64,000 nt of DNA from Cannabis sativa (taxonomy: Eukaryota; Streptophyta; Magnoliopsida; Rosales; Cannabaceae), in contig NC_083608.1 of the NCBI RefSeq assembly GCF_029168945.1, forward strand, positions 23,082,136-23,146,135, given 5' to 3'. The notes under the pieces are model-generated. The model was not told the origin of the DNA. It searched no databases and was given only the letters and a program-made list of their open reading frames with translations. Positions 33,232 through 46,806 of the stretch are shown piece by piece (within the stretch, counting starts at the first letter, position 1; each line of letters begins with the position of its first letter). The translations under genes were made by a program, and so were the position numbers.

Positions 33232-36200
33232 GATGGTTATTAAATATTTTATTGAGAATATACACAAATTAATTTTTATTATTTAAATAATGGTAATATG
33301 GTAAATAAAAAATATAAAGTTAGTTAAAATTAATGAATCATAATAATTAGTGATACTATAGTAAATAAAAAAAAATAACATTTATTGTGGGCTAAATTTA
33401 ATACACTACTTTTAGCATGTGCTAAATGTAACACTAGAACATTATAGAGTAATAGTTTTTATCAAGTGTGTCAAAATATAGAAATACACTATTATTTTGA
33501 CATTATATTAGAGATGCTCTTAGGTACTAGTACTGCTTTTATGAAGTGATGCTTTAAGAATAATTATTGATATTTTATTAAAATTATTATATTAAATTAT
33601 GTTGGATCTCATACTTATATTATTTATTCTAATAACGATATAATATCTTCGATGATACTAAGCATTTATCTTAGCTAAATTATATTATTTAATAAACTTA
33701 TTAAAATTCAATATCTAATTTGTGTATAGAGAGATACCAATATTACTATATAAAAGTAATTTGGTAAATATTTTTTGAACTTTATATTTTACAAAATTTA
33801 CTGATTGAACCATTTATTTTATTTTGTTAAATGACAGCTTGAATCCTGTAATTTCCAAAATAACAATAAATATTCTCAACTCATTTTTCGTCAAATTTGT
33901 TTTTTAATATAACTATCATGAAACTAATTTTTGGCATGAAGAGATGAAAATATAACAAGTCTGGTTATAACACCTTTAAGTTAGGTTATTATTAAGTTTT
34001 ATTTTGACGAAAATTAAGCTCGCAATACTAGTTTGTGTTATTTTGAAAAATACAAGATTAGAGTTGTCATTTAATAAAATAAAAAAGTTTCATTAATTAT
34101 TTTTTAAAAAACATGATTTAAAATAGCATTTATCTAAAATAATTTGTATAAATTAATGATATATTAAATTTTTATGTATAATAAAACGCAACAAATTCGT
34201 ATTTATAGATGATAGTTTTGGAATTCAAAGGACCAAAATTAATTAATTTCACTAAAACTAAGGACTAAATTTAGAATTTTTAGTAGTTTAGGTGCTAGCA
34301 GGATAACGGAAATCAAAATTAGTAGAATTTGAACTATGTGGTATATAAGGTAAACAATGTTCTATGGTCTGTAATTTTGAAAATATATATTGAAACAACA
34401 CTATAAGATGACTCGTCGTAATCTCTTAGATAACAGACCAGATTTTAACGATCAAAATTCTGCAAGTTCAAAAGGAATATTCAGAATTTTAAATTCTGAA
34501 CATAAGTTTGGATTGTTTCTAGAATGTTGCCAAAAAAATTAATAATGTGATATTTCAAAATCCCTTTTTTCACTACAATGTAAAAATAATAATGAAAAAC
34601 TATCTCAATTGGTGTCACTTTCTGGCTACTTCTGAAAAATGCAGACAAATTTGTTTTCGGCCTCGTTAATTTTGAAATATGAGTGTCTATTTCATAACTC
34701 ATATCATAATTAGCTCAAAACATTTATTTGTTGATAATGATTTAGTCAAATTGATTCACAACTAATACAATGACAAGCTTATGAAATGATGCCTAGCATA
34801 CCTCTGGACATGATGTCGCTTTGCGATTAGTTAACAATATTTCCTAAAAATTATTATATTAAATTATATGAGACTCAATACTTAATTGGACTAATAATAA
34901 TATTGACACATAAAAAGCTGTTTGGTACCACTGATACCTTTTAACATTTCTGGGTAATTAAATTGTACCTCCCACGTAAAGCATGACACATTATATATGA
35001 ATTAATATACCTCAATTGTGTTTATTAGTTGGATTTGGATTTAGTTAGGTCTAGTTAAATATAGTTATAGATACATTTAGTTTAGTAATAAATGTGAAAG
35101 TTCATTGTGTGCATCTCATTGGTCGGTCCAACTGAGCAATCTACTCAACAAATGTGACCCAAACTTTGATGGTCTGACCCACTACTCTACCATTTCTTAA
35201 AGCAATCAAAGAGTTATAACCATAAGCAAATTTATAAAACATTATGTTGTATGTGTACATACCACATATGCATTAAATAACAATAAGCAAAGTGGTTGTT
35301 GTGTATACTATATATAATTTTGGCCACCAATGCAATTTTGTTGAGCCTTATAATTGCATTAACTTTAGCATTATTTTTCCTTTAAATTGGTGGGTCAACA
35401 GAATGTAATTCTCTCCAATACAACTACTTTCTCAGTGTTGATGAATGTGGATAATACTACAATATGTTTGGATTGAGTAATCATAGGACCTCAAAATGTA
35501 TTCTTTTTTTTTTTTTTTAATTTTTTGAGAGAGCTTAAAATGTATACTTTGAAAATATAAACAAATATTATAATTTCATTTATTAATGAAGATAAATTTA
35601 TGATCATGCCATAAATATCATTAATTACATTCATTTCCATATGCCATACTTCATTTTCATTGTGCTGGCCGAGAAAGATGGGAAAAATAAAGGGAGGCAA
35701 AAATAATATAAAAATAGGCACATTAATCTTTATTTAATATCCATTTTAAAAATGTTAATATAATATCTACAGTTAGTATGCAGTATATAATACTGAGTCA
35801 TTGACTAGTGAAAAATTGTGCTTCACATCAATCGATCTATTTTGTGTGTGTGTGTGTTTTGCCCTTGAAAGAATCGATCTATTGTGCTTATAATTCAATA
35901 TTAGTTATTGGATTTTGGTTGGTTAGGTATTCATTAGAATTTATGCAACTTCTAGTGACTACCTAAACTACCAAAGTCAATCTGAAAAAACGGAACTACC
36001 AAAGTCAAGTATTACGTATACTTTATGCAATTTCAAGTAAAATCATATCAGTAATAGAATAAGTGAGACCCAATATTAATTTATGCTAATAGTAATATTA
36101 AGAATATTAAATAATATGAGTATCCTTTAGTTTTTTTTTTTAAGAAAAATGTCTCAAATAAATACCAAAAGCAACAAACACTACTACGAATATTTATGGA

Positions 36201-36551
36201 GTTTTTATAAAAATATTAAATTTTGGATAAAAGTTTATAATTTTACTGTCATATAGAATTTTTTACAAAAATAATGTCTTTTTATAAAATAACCGTACAA
36301 CAACAAAACAGAACAATTAAAACAACAGTGAAACAAATAAAAAATAAGAATTTTTTCAAAAATATACGTAAAATATATAATAATTACAAATATAACTTAA
36401 CAAAACTCAATTACAATAATATCCTGGCATGTCATTAAAAAATACCTGTATTCTAAAATAATATACTTGAAATGAAACTAATCCCGAAATTCGTTTTTTT
36501 TTTTAAACTTTTCTGCGTTTCAAAAATAATTTTTTGGTTGCCTATGATGTT
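33232..36551. other. AT-rich intergenic DNA, no supported gene
   Basis: 33240-33530 resembles the old MITE near 9040-9250. An open frame at 34481-34702 (minus) lies in what looks like repeat-derived sequence and matches no family I recognise. 35846-35857 is a short GT repeat beside a duplicated AATCGATCTATT word. 36170-36400 resembles the ends of the MULE-like family. Nothing else stands out. Confidence 0.4.
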
Positions 36552-36556
36552 GACAA

Positions 36557-37290
36557 TGTTATATTATTTATAATAATATAATATATAGATTAAATATGTG
36601 TAATAAACTAATAATATGTAACATATGACTATATTAGTTGTCATCTTTTTGTAACATTTGGGGAGTTGTTACTATGAGTAACCTCCACCATTATCACCAA
36701 CATTAAGAGTGTAAAAGATGTTACACACTTTTATTTGAAATTCTTAATGCTATAGGAGTTATGGTGTGTGTAAGAGTTACATTTGAGTCCATAACATCTA
36801 TAGGGGTTATGAGTTTGAATTTCAAATGGTGATATCCTAAACACTATATAAAGAGGTCTAAGGTGCTCATTTTGGAGATGAAGTTTTCTATCAAGAAAGC
36901 ACTTTGCTAGAAAACCCTAAAAGGCTTGATAATTCCCAAAGCTATTTCCTAGAGAGTTCCCTTAGTGCTTAGAGATAGGGGGAAATAAGCTTTTGGACAA
37001 AGGTGTAATACCTTGTTCAAGTCATGGTGATCCCCACTAATCTACACTCAAGGTTGTGAGTGAGTGTTTATATATATATACTATTCTCTTGTTATATATA
37101 CATATATTATATTACATGCATGTGTTGTAATCTTCTCTTCTACCTTTCATATATATATATGTAATATATAGTGTATATATATGTATTGTAACATATTTTT
37201 AATCAAATCTCTTTTATTGTCCTTGTATTATTTTTACAATTGAGTTGTATATATCTTGGTTTATCTTCCATTGTAATAATATCTCTAACA
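36557..37290 (+). repeat. 5' LTR of the young non-autonomous element
   Basis: TG...CA bounded, starting TGTTATATTATTTATAA and ending ATCTCTAACA. It has the TATATAAA promoter box at 36845. Confidence 0.93.
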
Positions 37291-39848
37291 ATCAAAAGCT
37301 TGTCCCTTTTCAATGGAAGAGGAGATAAATCAAGATTGTGAGAACACAAGGATAAGAGATCTTATGTGAAAACCATTCATGGGTGAGCATGGTGGTGTAT
37401 ATTATGTGATTTACTATATTTTATATGATAGTAATATATATGATATATATGAGTTATATATATGTGACATATATGAGATTATGTGTTTGTATCATATTAA
37501 TATATATAGTAGTATATAATATGATATTTAAATTTATATCATGTTATTATATGTATATATGAGATATATAATATATAGCATGAATATGAGTTATGTGTAT
37601 TATATATATGATGAGATATAATATAATATACATATATATTGCGAGATTAAATATGTAAAAACTACTTATTTTCTATGTATTTATATGAGATATTATATAT
37701 ATATATTATTTATTATGTGTATATAATATATATCATGCATGTATATTAAAGTGTATATATGTTATATATGTGTGAGGTATGTAACATATATAGTTGTGTA
37801 ATTAATGTATATATTATGTGTGTATGATATATATATATGTATATTATAGTATATATGTTATATATATATGAGATATGTAACTTATATATTATGAATTTAA
37901 TATTGATATTATGTGTAAGTTACATATGAGATGTGATTAGTAACATACATATTATATTAATATATGAGTTACATAGCATGATAATAATAAAATAGTGTTT
38001 ATTACTATTGTGAGAATTATTATCATCTATTTTGTGAATAAAGAACATTTTAAATTCTTTTTCAATTTGGTGGTGAACATCTCACTTTATGAGATAATAA
38101 AAGATGGCTTTTGAGAAGTTACATCTTTTATTGGATTATAAGAGATAATCATCTCATATTATGAGATAAGAAAAGTGAACTATATGAGAGTTACACTTAT
38201 GAGAATTGTCTTGTCATAGCAAGAACAATAGATTAAAAGTGGATCCAAACTTGTGAAATGAGCCATAAATTGGAAGAGCAATTTTGGACTCAAAAGTAAA
38301 TGAATCAATGTGGATTCAAAAATAGTGAAAAGATAACAAAATTGGAGAAGTAATTTTGAATCTTAAATAATCAAAGTGGTGAACAAAATTGATGAGAATT
38401 TTGTTAACCTTGGTATAATTTTGGGCTAATCTCAATGAGGAGATAACCTTAAAATTATGAGAAAAAATAATCACATTATTTTGTAAGTGGTGATGTGAGT
38501 TTGATATTTTAGTTTTGTTGAGAAAACTAAAAATGTCAAATGGTATTTTTAAAGTGGCCTTAAAGAGTCATTTGAAGAGGAAAATACAAAAAGGTGATAT
38601 TTAATATACACTTTATGGTAGAAATGTGGGGGTGAACCACAAATTTAATCAAAATGTGATGAGACATTGTTGATATTTTTGATTTTGAATTCAAATTCTA
38701 AATCAAGTTTGACTATGTGCATAAGTGAAAATATTGACATATTTGGTGTCAAATTTTTGGTAAAAATAATTTCAAGAAGGAAATTAAATTTAAGAAAAAT
38801 TATAGAGACGAAGTGGTCTTCTATATTTTAAAATCAAGATATTATCTTGATAGTGAAATTTGAAAGTGTGGGGTAATACTCCAATGTGAAAAGTTTAAGA
38901 CATGCTTGGTGTCTTAAAATAAAGTATAATTTAGACATGTTTGGTGTCTAAATTAGTGTTTAATTTTGATATGTATGGTATCAAAATTATTGAGAATTTG
39001 AGTTGTGTGAAAATTAATCTTTTATGATTAAATTTTCAAAGCTTAAGTACTTAAGGAGAAAAGTGGTCACAAAGTGAACACTATATTTTTGGCATGCATG
39101 ATTCACATGGAATCAATAGTGAGAGGTTATAACAAATCGCATAATCTCCGTACAAGATTAAAACATGAATTTTCGAGGGATGGGACCTAAACTCCCTTAG
39201 CGTTTTGCTCATTGATGGTAACCTATCTTAACACTAGTAAAAATCTAGTCTTAAGTTCAATAGGTAATAACAAGTCAATAGAGTGAATGTGGTACTCAAT
39301 TGTCCCATCTATGGATGAGTACATGTTGTAAAATTGAGGGTTAAAACCAAAAGGTTTTTTAATGGAGCTTAAGCCTAAGAAAACTCACTTAAGCTTAAGA
39401 AGTGTCTAACGAGTGGTGAGACACTAAAACTCCACCTATATGGACTAGAGGTGGTGCCGCCTCTTATGAGAATTGGGAGTATTCTCTAGAGAGTCTATGA
39501 ATTGGAATTTTGCACATGGCCATTAACGGTGCAAGAGCGAGACATGCGGTCTCAAGTGAGCATTAGCGAGGGTGTGTGTGTTATCACCGGTTTGTATTAA
39601 AGGAATAATGGTTCAATGCTACGGCAACCGAAATTTCATCAAACTTTGTGGTAATTACACTAAAATAAAATTCAAGTCGAAAGACATTTTATCTAATGCA
39701 CCTAAGCAAGACTTCTTAAAAGTGTGTATTTAGTCAATCAAAGTGGGGGAATGTTATATTTTGATATAATATTTTTGATTGATTAAATAAATGTTACAAA
39801 AGTTACAAGTTTGTTACTAAAGAGATAATATTTAATCTAGTGGGGGAT

Positions 39849-40581
39849 TGTTATATTATTTATAATAATATAATATATAGATTAAATATGTGTAATAAAC
39901 TAATAATATGTAACATATGACTATATTAGTTGTCATCTTTTTGTAACATTTGGGAGTTGTTACTATGAGTAACCTCCACCATTATCACCAACATTAAGAG
40001 TGTAAAAGATGTTACACACTTTTATTTGAAATTCTTAATGCTATAGGAGTTATGGTGTGTGTAAGAGTTACATTTGAGTCCATAACATCTATAGGGGTTA
40101 TGAGTTTGAATTTCAAATGGTGATATCCTAAACACTATATAAAGAGGTCTAAGGTGCTCATTTTGGAGATGAAGTTTTCTATCAAGAAAGCACTTTGCTA
40201 GAAAACCCTAAAAGGCTTGATAATTCCCAAAGCTATTTCCTAGAGAGTTCCCTTAGTGCTTAGAGATAGGGGGAAATAAGCTTTTGGACAAAGGTGTAAT
40301 ACCTTGTTCAAGTCATGGTGATCCCCACTAATCTACACTCAAGGTTGTGAGTGAGTGTTTATATATATATACTATTCTCTTGTTATATATACATATATTA
40401 TATTACATGCATGTGTTGTAATCTTCTTTTCTACCTTTCATATATATATATGTAATATATAGTGTATATATATGTATTGTAACATATTTTTAATCAAATC
40501 TCTTTTATTGTCCTTGTATTATTTTTACAATTGAGTTGTATATATCTTGGTTTATCTTCCATTGTAATAATATCTCTAACA
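39849..40581 (+). repeat. 3' LTR of the young non-autonomous element
   Basis: Identical to the 5' LTR except for one missing G in a G run and one C-to-T difference. It is preceded by a G-rich polypurine tract. A second similar junction (GTGGGGGAATGTTATATT) lies about 96 bp upstream. Confidence 0.93.
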
Positions 40582-40586
40582 GACAA

Positions 40587-43055
40587 TAAACCAACAAGTA
40601 CCTTTTTCATTAAAAAAAAAAAAAAAATCATTTTTATATTATATAATTTGAGATACATGTTGATTACTTGTAAAACTTACATGTATACACAATTAATTAT
40701 TTAGATTATATTAATACATTTTGAGTAATTTTCAAGTTTATTTTCAAAAATAATGAGTTATCCAGTAAGCTACCATTTTAGTAAACTGCATTTTCAAAAA
40801 AGATATATCATAAACGTTTAAGCCATATTTTTTTAATGTAAATTAATATATATATATTTTTTGATTAGTTAAATAAAAAAATGAAGTTACAAATAATTTT
40901 TAAATCATTACAAATACGATATTTTTTTGGACCAATTAGTTATGATTTTGATAATATACCAATTGGTTACTTTGATAAAATCATAAATTTTAAAATAAAA
41001 AGATGATGATCATACCAAATATCCTATAATCAGATATGCCTATACTCATATATGTCCAAAAAACTTATTAGTTTATTTTGACATATTCAAACAAATTTTC
41101 ATTCTTCGTTTATATTTTTCATATAGCCTAACATCGTATATGCTAATAAATCTATTAGTTTATTTTGACATATTGAAACAAATTATTATTTTCTTTTCGT
41201 ATATTAGAACAACAATTCATTTCATTTCATATAACCTACAATTATATATGTTAATAAGTCTACTAGTTTCTGTTTGTTAGAACACTATTTTATCTTTTTC
41301 AATACAAAGTAAACTATAATCAAACATAATGATATATACCAATAAACTTATTATTCTATTTTTCGTATATTGGAACAACAATTTATTTTTTATTTCAAAC
41401 AAAATGTGTGCCTATAAAATAACAAACTAATTAGTCTATTTTTTTATAGGTTGAGACATCAAATCTAATTATATACAAAGTATATCACTGTAACATATAG
41501 TAAACTTGGATAACAATATATGCATTTGTCAAAAATTTGAATATGATAAAAAATTTTGCTCACATGAAATGCCTTGCTCATAAGTTTATTTGGCATATAT
41601 CTCAAATAAACATATTAGTTTATTTTGGCATATTGAAATAAAATTTCAGTCTTTGTTTACATAACAGCCTTTTCGTATAGCCTATCATCGTATATACTAA
41701 TAATTCTATTAGTTTATTTTAGCATATTGAAACAAAATTTTATTTTTCTTTTTGTATATTGGAACAACAATTCATTTTATTTCATATTGCCTACCATTAT
41801 ATATGTTAATAAATTTACTAATTTCTGTTTATTGGAATAATATTTTATTTTTTTCAATATAGAGTAAACCATAATCAAACATAATGATATACACCAAAAA
41901 ACCTATTAGTTTATTTTTCGTATATTGAAACAACAATTTATTCTTTTGTTTCAAACACAACCTATCATCATATATGCCTATGAAATAATAAACTAATTAG
42001 TCTATTTTTTTAGGTGAAGACATCAAATCTAGTTGTATACAAAGTATATGACTGTAACATGTCTTATATAGTAAACCTTATACAATTGTTAGAGATTTGA
42101 ATATGATAAAATGCCTTGTTCATAAGTTTTTTTGGCATATATATCTATACTCATATATGCTAAATAAACTTATTAGTTTACTTTGGCATATTGAAACAAA
42201 AATAAAACCTGATGGTTTCTATCAAACTAAGAATGACAAAGACAAAATGAGTTCGTCATAAATAAACAAACAAGTTATCCATTTGTATAAAATTTATATG
42301 TTTGATTTTCTTAAACCGAAAACTAAATGATATATAACATGCATATTACATAGGAAATTTTTTATATTTATGACTTACCTTGAACCCAATTCTCATAATC
42401 AAAATATCTCTCCCACTCTTAACATGCATATATATTTTGGCAATCTAAATTTATTGTAGAAACTAATTAGTTATCATAGTATAATATAATTTAATTAATT
42501 AAATTCTAAAATAAATATTAACTAAGTTTAAAAAAAAATTGTAAGTAATTAATATATGATCGGTATGATCATGAGTAATTCAATAATTTTTTTATTCTAG
42601 ATATAGAAAAAAAAAAATATATGCTTTTTACATTTTGAAATATTCACATGAGTAGATTATAATAATATATTTTTGAAGCTCAACCGAGTAATGACGTGAC
42701 CAGAAATTCTTTTAAAGTTAAAGACAAGAGAGAAAATAATAAAAAAAATGAGAAGAGTAAACTATATATTCTTACAAAATATAAAGTAAATAAGTAAATA
42801 AAAAAATAAAAATAATATTTTTTTCACTTTAAATAACTGAATAAATTTAAAAAAAAAAAAAAGCAAAAATATAGTAGTATAACTATCTCATCTATTGTTG
42901 ATGTCATACATGTACTTTTTCTTGAAATAGTGTCACAGATGTACTTAAAATAAAATAATTAATCTACAAACGGTTTAAATAAGGTTATTATGTTATATTA
43001 ATTTATCTTTCAAAAAAAATGTTATATTAATTTAGATCACAATATCTATATAAAT
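40587..43055. repeat. AT-rich region containing a 555-bp tandem repeat
   Basis: From about 41038 to 42200 two long units are arranged head to tail (AACAACAATTCATTT at 41208 and 41763), with the start of a third. Each unit contains degenerate sub-repeats built on TATTAGTTTATTTTG, CATATTGAAACAA and CGTATATTGGAACAACAA. No coding sequence is seen. The rest (40587-41037, 42200-43055) is AT-rich with nothing recognisable. Confidence 0.65.
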
Positions 43056-43058
43056 AAA

Positions 43059-46000
43059 CCCTACTACAAAAATCTCCTTTAGAGGCAGTTTTTAAGCCCT
43101 TTCAGCGTTGGTTTTCGCGAAATTCGCTACCGACGCTGATCAGAGCGACGCTAAAGGGTCCATATGAACCGACGCCATATGGGCCCCTATGGCGTTGGTT
43201 CCTAGCCTAGAACCGACGCCATAGGGGTTCCTATGGCGTCGGTTCCTAACCAAAAACTGACGCCAGAGGTGGCTTAGGAACCGACGGCAAAAGGTCTCGC
43301 GAATTTCAGTTTTTTGAATATTTTTTTTTAATTTAAATATATAATTTTAATTACATTTTAATTATATATTTACTAATTTATATATTATTTTATTTAATTT
43401 AAATTACAAATTTATTTTTAAAAATGTAAATTAAATATTATTTAAATTTGGGTAAAATACATAATTTCATTTTATAAAAGTAATTAAATATTACACAAAC
43501 ACTAATGTAAAATTTAGTCAAAAATATTAATAAGTTAATAAATCTAACTACAAATCTAACTACAAGTTAATCTATAAAAATTACATAATGAAGAAAAATT
43601 CTTGGACCTTTCAACCTCAATCGTCACCGTGAATCACCGCCATCAATTGTTCGATCCACTTTCGCTGTAGTGGTAACAATTCTGTTTTTGGATCGTATTA
43701 CTTCTTACCCCCAAACTGTTAAAAAAATTAAAAATTTATATTAGTTTATATATATGTATATTATATATTTGTTATTATAGAATTTATATACTATAATCAA
43801 TAATTAAAACTTATAGCTTTTTGATCTTGTATGTAACGGCTGGGGTTGGCACGTGCGACGATGTCAGTAATATATTTCAAAACATAAAAACCACATTCTT
43901 GGCTTTTAGGTTGTCTTGGACAGTTTGCTTGTGAAATTCCTTGCCACGGGCCAAGATACTCATGTGCGTCCCCTATATACATGAATGCCCTGTTTTGGAA
44001 AATTATATTAGCATTTCAATTTGTTAGTTAATTTAAATTTGTTACATAAGAAGTCATTAAATTATTACCTTCCGATCATTTGTTCTATTTCTTCGGGAAT
44101 TGGGCAGCCTTTTACAGGGTTTAAATGAATAATTTTCCTTGGCGTAACCACCACTAGCGTCCAATGCATCCTAGAAAATTATATTGGAATATAAGTAAGA
44201 TAGTATAAAAATAATTTGAAGTCATAATATAGAAATGAACAATTAGCACTAAAGAATTTAATAATTTTCCTTGGCGTAACCACCACTAGCGTCCAATGCA
44301 TCCTACTTGAAATCGCAGTGTGTCTCTCTCTCCTCACGCATCCATGATTTATCCATAACAAAAATCCTATAAAAAAAAATTCAGTATTTAGTAACTAATT
44401 ATAGCTAGTTACTAATTACACAATGTAACTAACTAAGTTTCTCATTTATTCGTATTAATTTATAAATTACTCAAATTCTCGTTTTAGATTAGTTCATATT
44501 ATTAGGTTGTTTTGTTGATTAAAATGTTGGTAAAATGTTAAATATTTTTAATAAAAAAAGTTGAGGGGAAAAGTTTTTGGTAAAGCAATAAGGGTATTAA
44601 CTAATATTTTCCCCTTTTAATTAACTTTTGCTCTAAAAATCCACATTGAACCTCTCAAATGAAAGAAAAAAAAATAAAAAAAGAAATATTTTATATGTTT
44701 ATTTTGTTAATGTATTTTGTAATTAATTATAGCTAGTTACTAATTACACAATGTAATTAACTAAGTTTCTCACAATTTATTCATATTAATTTATAAATTA
44801 CTCATATTCTCGTTTTAGTTAATTAGAATGTTGGTAAAATTGAAAAGTTTACATAAATGTGTATATAATTATTTTTTATGTGACCTAACTTCTTATCACT
44901 ATATTATAATTAACTAGTTATTTGTGTTATGTAAATATTATGAATGGTTTTAGTAAGATTTATCCTAATTCTACCGAAATTTCGGAAGCATAACGGCTGT
45001 AGTTGGACGTTCCCAAAAATTTTACAAGTGCCTTAAATAACAAACAAAACAGATAAACAATACAAAATCTATCCACCCATCCGACCGCAGTACATGTATT
45101 CGCAGAACCTACTTCACTACGGATGAATATTTAAGATATTCAAACTCAACTAACATCCATTGATAATTTATTATATAATAAGAAAAAGTTAGTTAAAGTA
45201 TATACCTATAATTGCAAGCTCAAATACGTTACACACAAAATTATGCCGAACCTACAATATAAAGAAATACAACGATATTGCAAATTAATTATTTCATTAC
45301 TTATAACTAGTTATTAAAATTAGTAACAAGTTAATTAGTTACTAAATTATACATACATATATATATATATAATTAATTATATCTCACACTATTATCTCAA
45401 AAAAAAAATTATATCCCACACTAATTCAATTTTAAAATTTTTATTTCTAAACTATACACACACACTAATATATACACACACAATATATACACACATTTTA
45501 TACACACATATTCAATAAAATATAAAAATACATATATATACTATATATTGAGGTTTAAATTTTTACCGAATAATCGCAATCCGACGAGCAATTCCGTCAA
45601 AACTCCGGGCACTATACACATACAACACAACATTAATATTACTAATAAAATTAAAAAACCCAAAAAATAATTTACAAAAACCAAAAATAAAACAATGTAC
45701 ATTATAAAAATGAATTGAAACTACATTTATACCTTAAAGGAGGATGAGATACAAAGTTTTCTCAACAAAAAATGGTGGTCGGGGTTATACCCACTATTTT
45801 TGTATAGGTTCGGATGACAGTTATATAGGGAAAAAAATTAAAACTTTTTGGGTGTATAGGATTAAGTATCGAAAATAGAAGATTTTGCAACAAAAATGGG
45901 CTCAAATGGTTGAGAAATGGTGGAGAAAAGGGCTGGCGGAGGGGTGGTTGGCGAGGGTTTTCTCTTCTCTCTGGTGGTGGCTGTGCTCTCTGGTTTGGTT

Positions 46001-46290
46001 CGCGTGAGGAGAATGAGGAAGACGACATAGGGTTTGTTTATATAACCCTATGCCGTCGGTTATTATATACCAACCGACGGCATAGGGTTATATATACAAA
46101 CCCTATGTCGTTTATTTCCAAACCGCCTCTAAATGGTATACCCCAATTTTATACCTACGGTTTTTATAAAAAAACCGCCTCTAAAGGTAAATTTTCAATA
46201 GGCGGGTATTTTCAGACCCTTTAGCTTTCCTTTTTATAAAATGGGTTCAAAATCAAAAGAGGGAAGCTAAAGCCTTGTTTTGTAGTAGTG
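43059..46290 (-). mobile_element. CACTA (En/Spm) transposon, internally deleted
   Basis: The right end is TTGTAGTAGTG, the complement of CACTACTACAA. The left end is CCCTACTACAAAAA, one base off CACTA. The flanks are 3-bp AAA duplications (43056-43058, 46291-46293), as expected for CACTA elements. Subterminal regions hold strong inverted words: AACCGACGCCATAGG/CCTATGGCGTCGGTT on the left and CCTATGCCGTCGGTT/AACCGACGGCATAGG on the right. The TNP2 transposase is absent. Ulp1-protease remnants lie on the minus strand, and a noncoding block (44375-44475) is repeated at 44715-44820. A truncated inverted copy lies at 59444. Confidence 0.88.
43797..44361 (-). pseudogene. Ulp1 (C48) cysteine-protease remnant inside the CACTA element
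   Basis: Two conserved blocks of the SUMO-protease-like domain carried by many plant CACTA elements are visible. MHWTLVVVTPRKI, with the catalytic His, is at about 44070-44172. QPKSQECGFYVLKYITDIV, with the Gln and nucleophile Cys, is at 43850-43930. The His block is duplicated: a shorter copy (44247-44305) lies about 130 bp upstream. The intervening DNA looks like introns or decay. The N-terminal part and the TNPD-type regions are missing, so no active protease is expected. Confidence 0.7.
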
Positions 46291-46293
46291 AAA

Positions 46294-46773
46294 TTATTAG
46301 TAACGTATTTAGATGTAAATTACCATAAAAACTTAATACAGTATACAGTAATTTTTTTTAAAAAAAATACAATTATTTAAAAAAAAATTCCACCACACAA
46401 TAAAAAAAAATTAAAAATGTCAGTATGTGACATTTAATTATAGTACCGCTATTAATAAATTCTTAACACAAGTAAAATTTCTTGGCTATCAAATTATACT
46501 TTTACCTACCGTTACAATATTTTTCCTCACGAAAAAACAGTAACAACACACCATTTTTTAGAGCAGAAAACTCACATTAACTACAAGATAATTGCTAAGC
46601 ACCATTATTAGCTGAGTAAAACAATTATAAAAACAAATGCATGTTTTTATAATTTTATTACAAAAATATGGTACATCACATGCAAGCAATCAAAAGTGGC
46701 CTACTATATATGAAAAAAAAAATAAAAAATGTAACTTCTTAAAATAACTCTTTTTCTATTTATATAAATATAT

Positions 46774-46806
<33 letters not shown>

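Larger units (their letters stand above)
36557..40581 (+). mobile_element. Young non-autonomous LTR retrotransposon (LARD-like), 5-bp TSD
   Basis: Two LTRs (36557-37290, 734 bp; 39849-40581, 733 bp) bound a 2558-bp interior. They differ by one substitution and one single-base indel in my alignment. The flanks are perfect GACAA duplications (36552-36556 and 40582-40586). TATATAAA at 36845-36852 is the likely LTR promoter. AGTGGGGGAT just before 39849 is the polypurine tract. The interior has no open frame above about 60 codons. It starts with an AT-rich stretch full of TATATATGAGATATGTAAC-like words and ends with a less AT-rich segment. A primer-binding site was not recognised. Mobilisation must depend on proteins of another element. 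Confidence 0.93.

Noticed and set aside
34481..34702. 73-codon minus-strand frame as a gene
   Set aside because: The local sequence looks repeat-derived and the peptide is not recognisable.
36557..40581. Segmental or assembly duplication instead of an LTR element
   Set aside because: The 5-bp duplication, TG...CA ends, TATA box and polypurine tract all support a retrotransposon.
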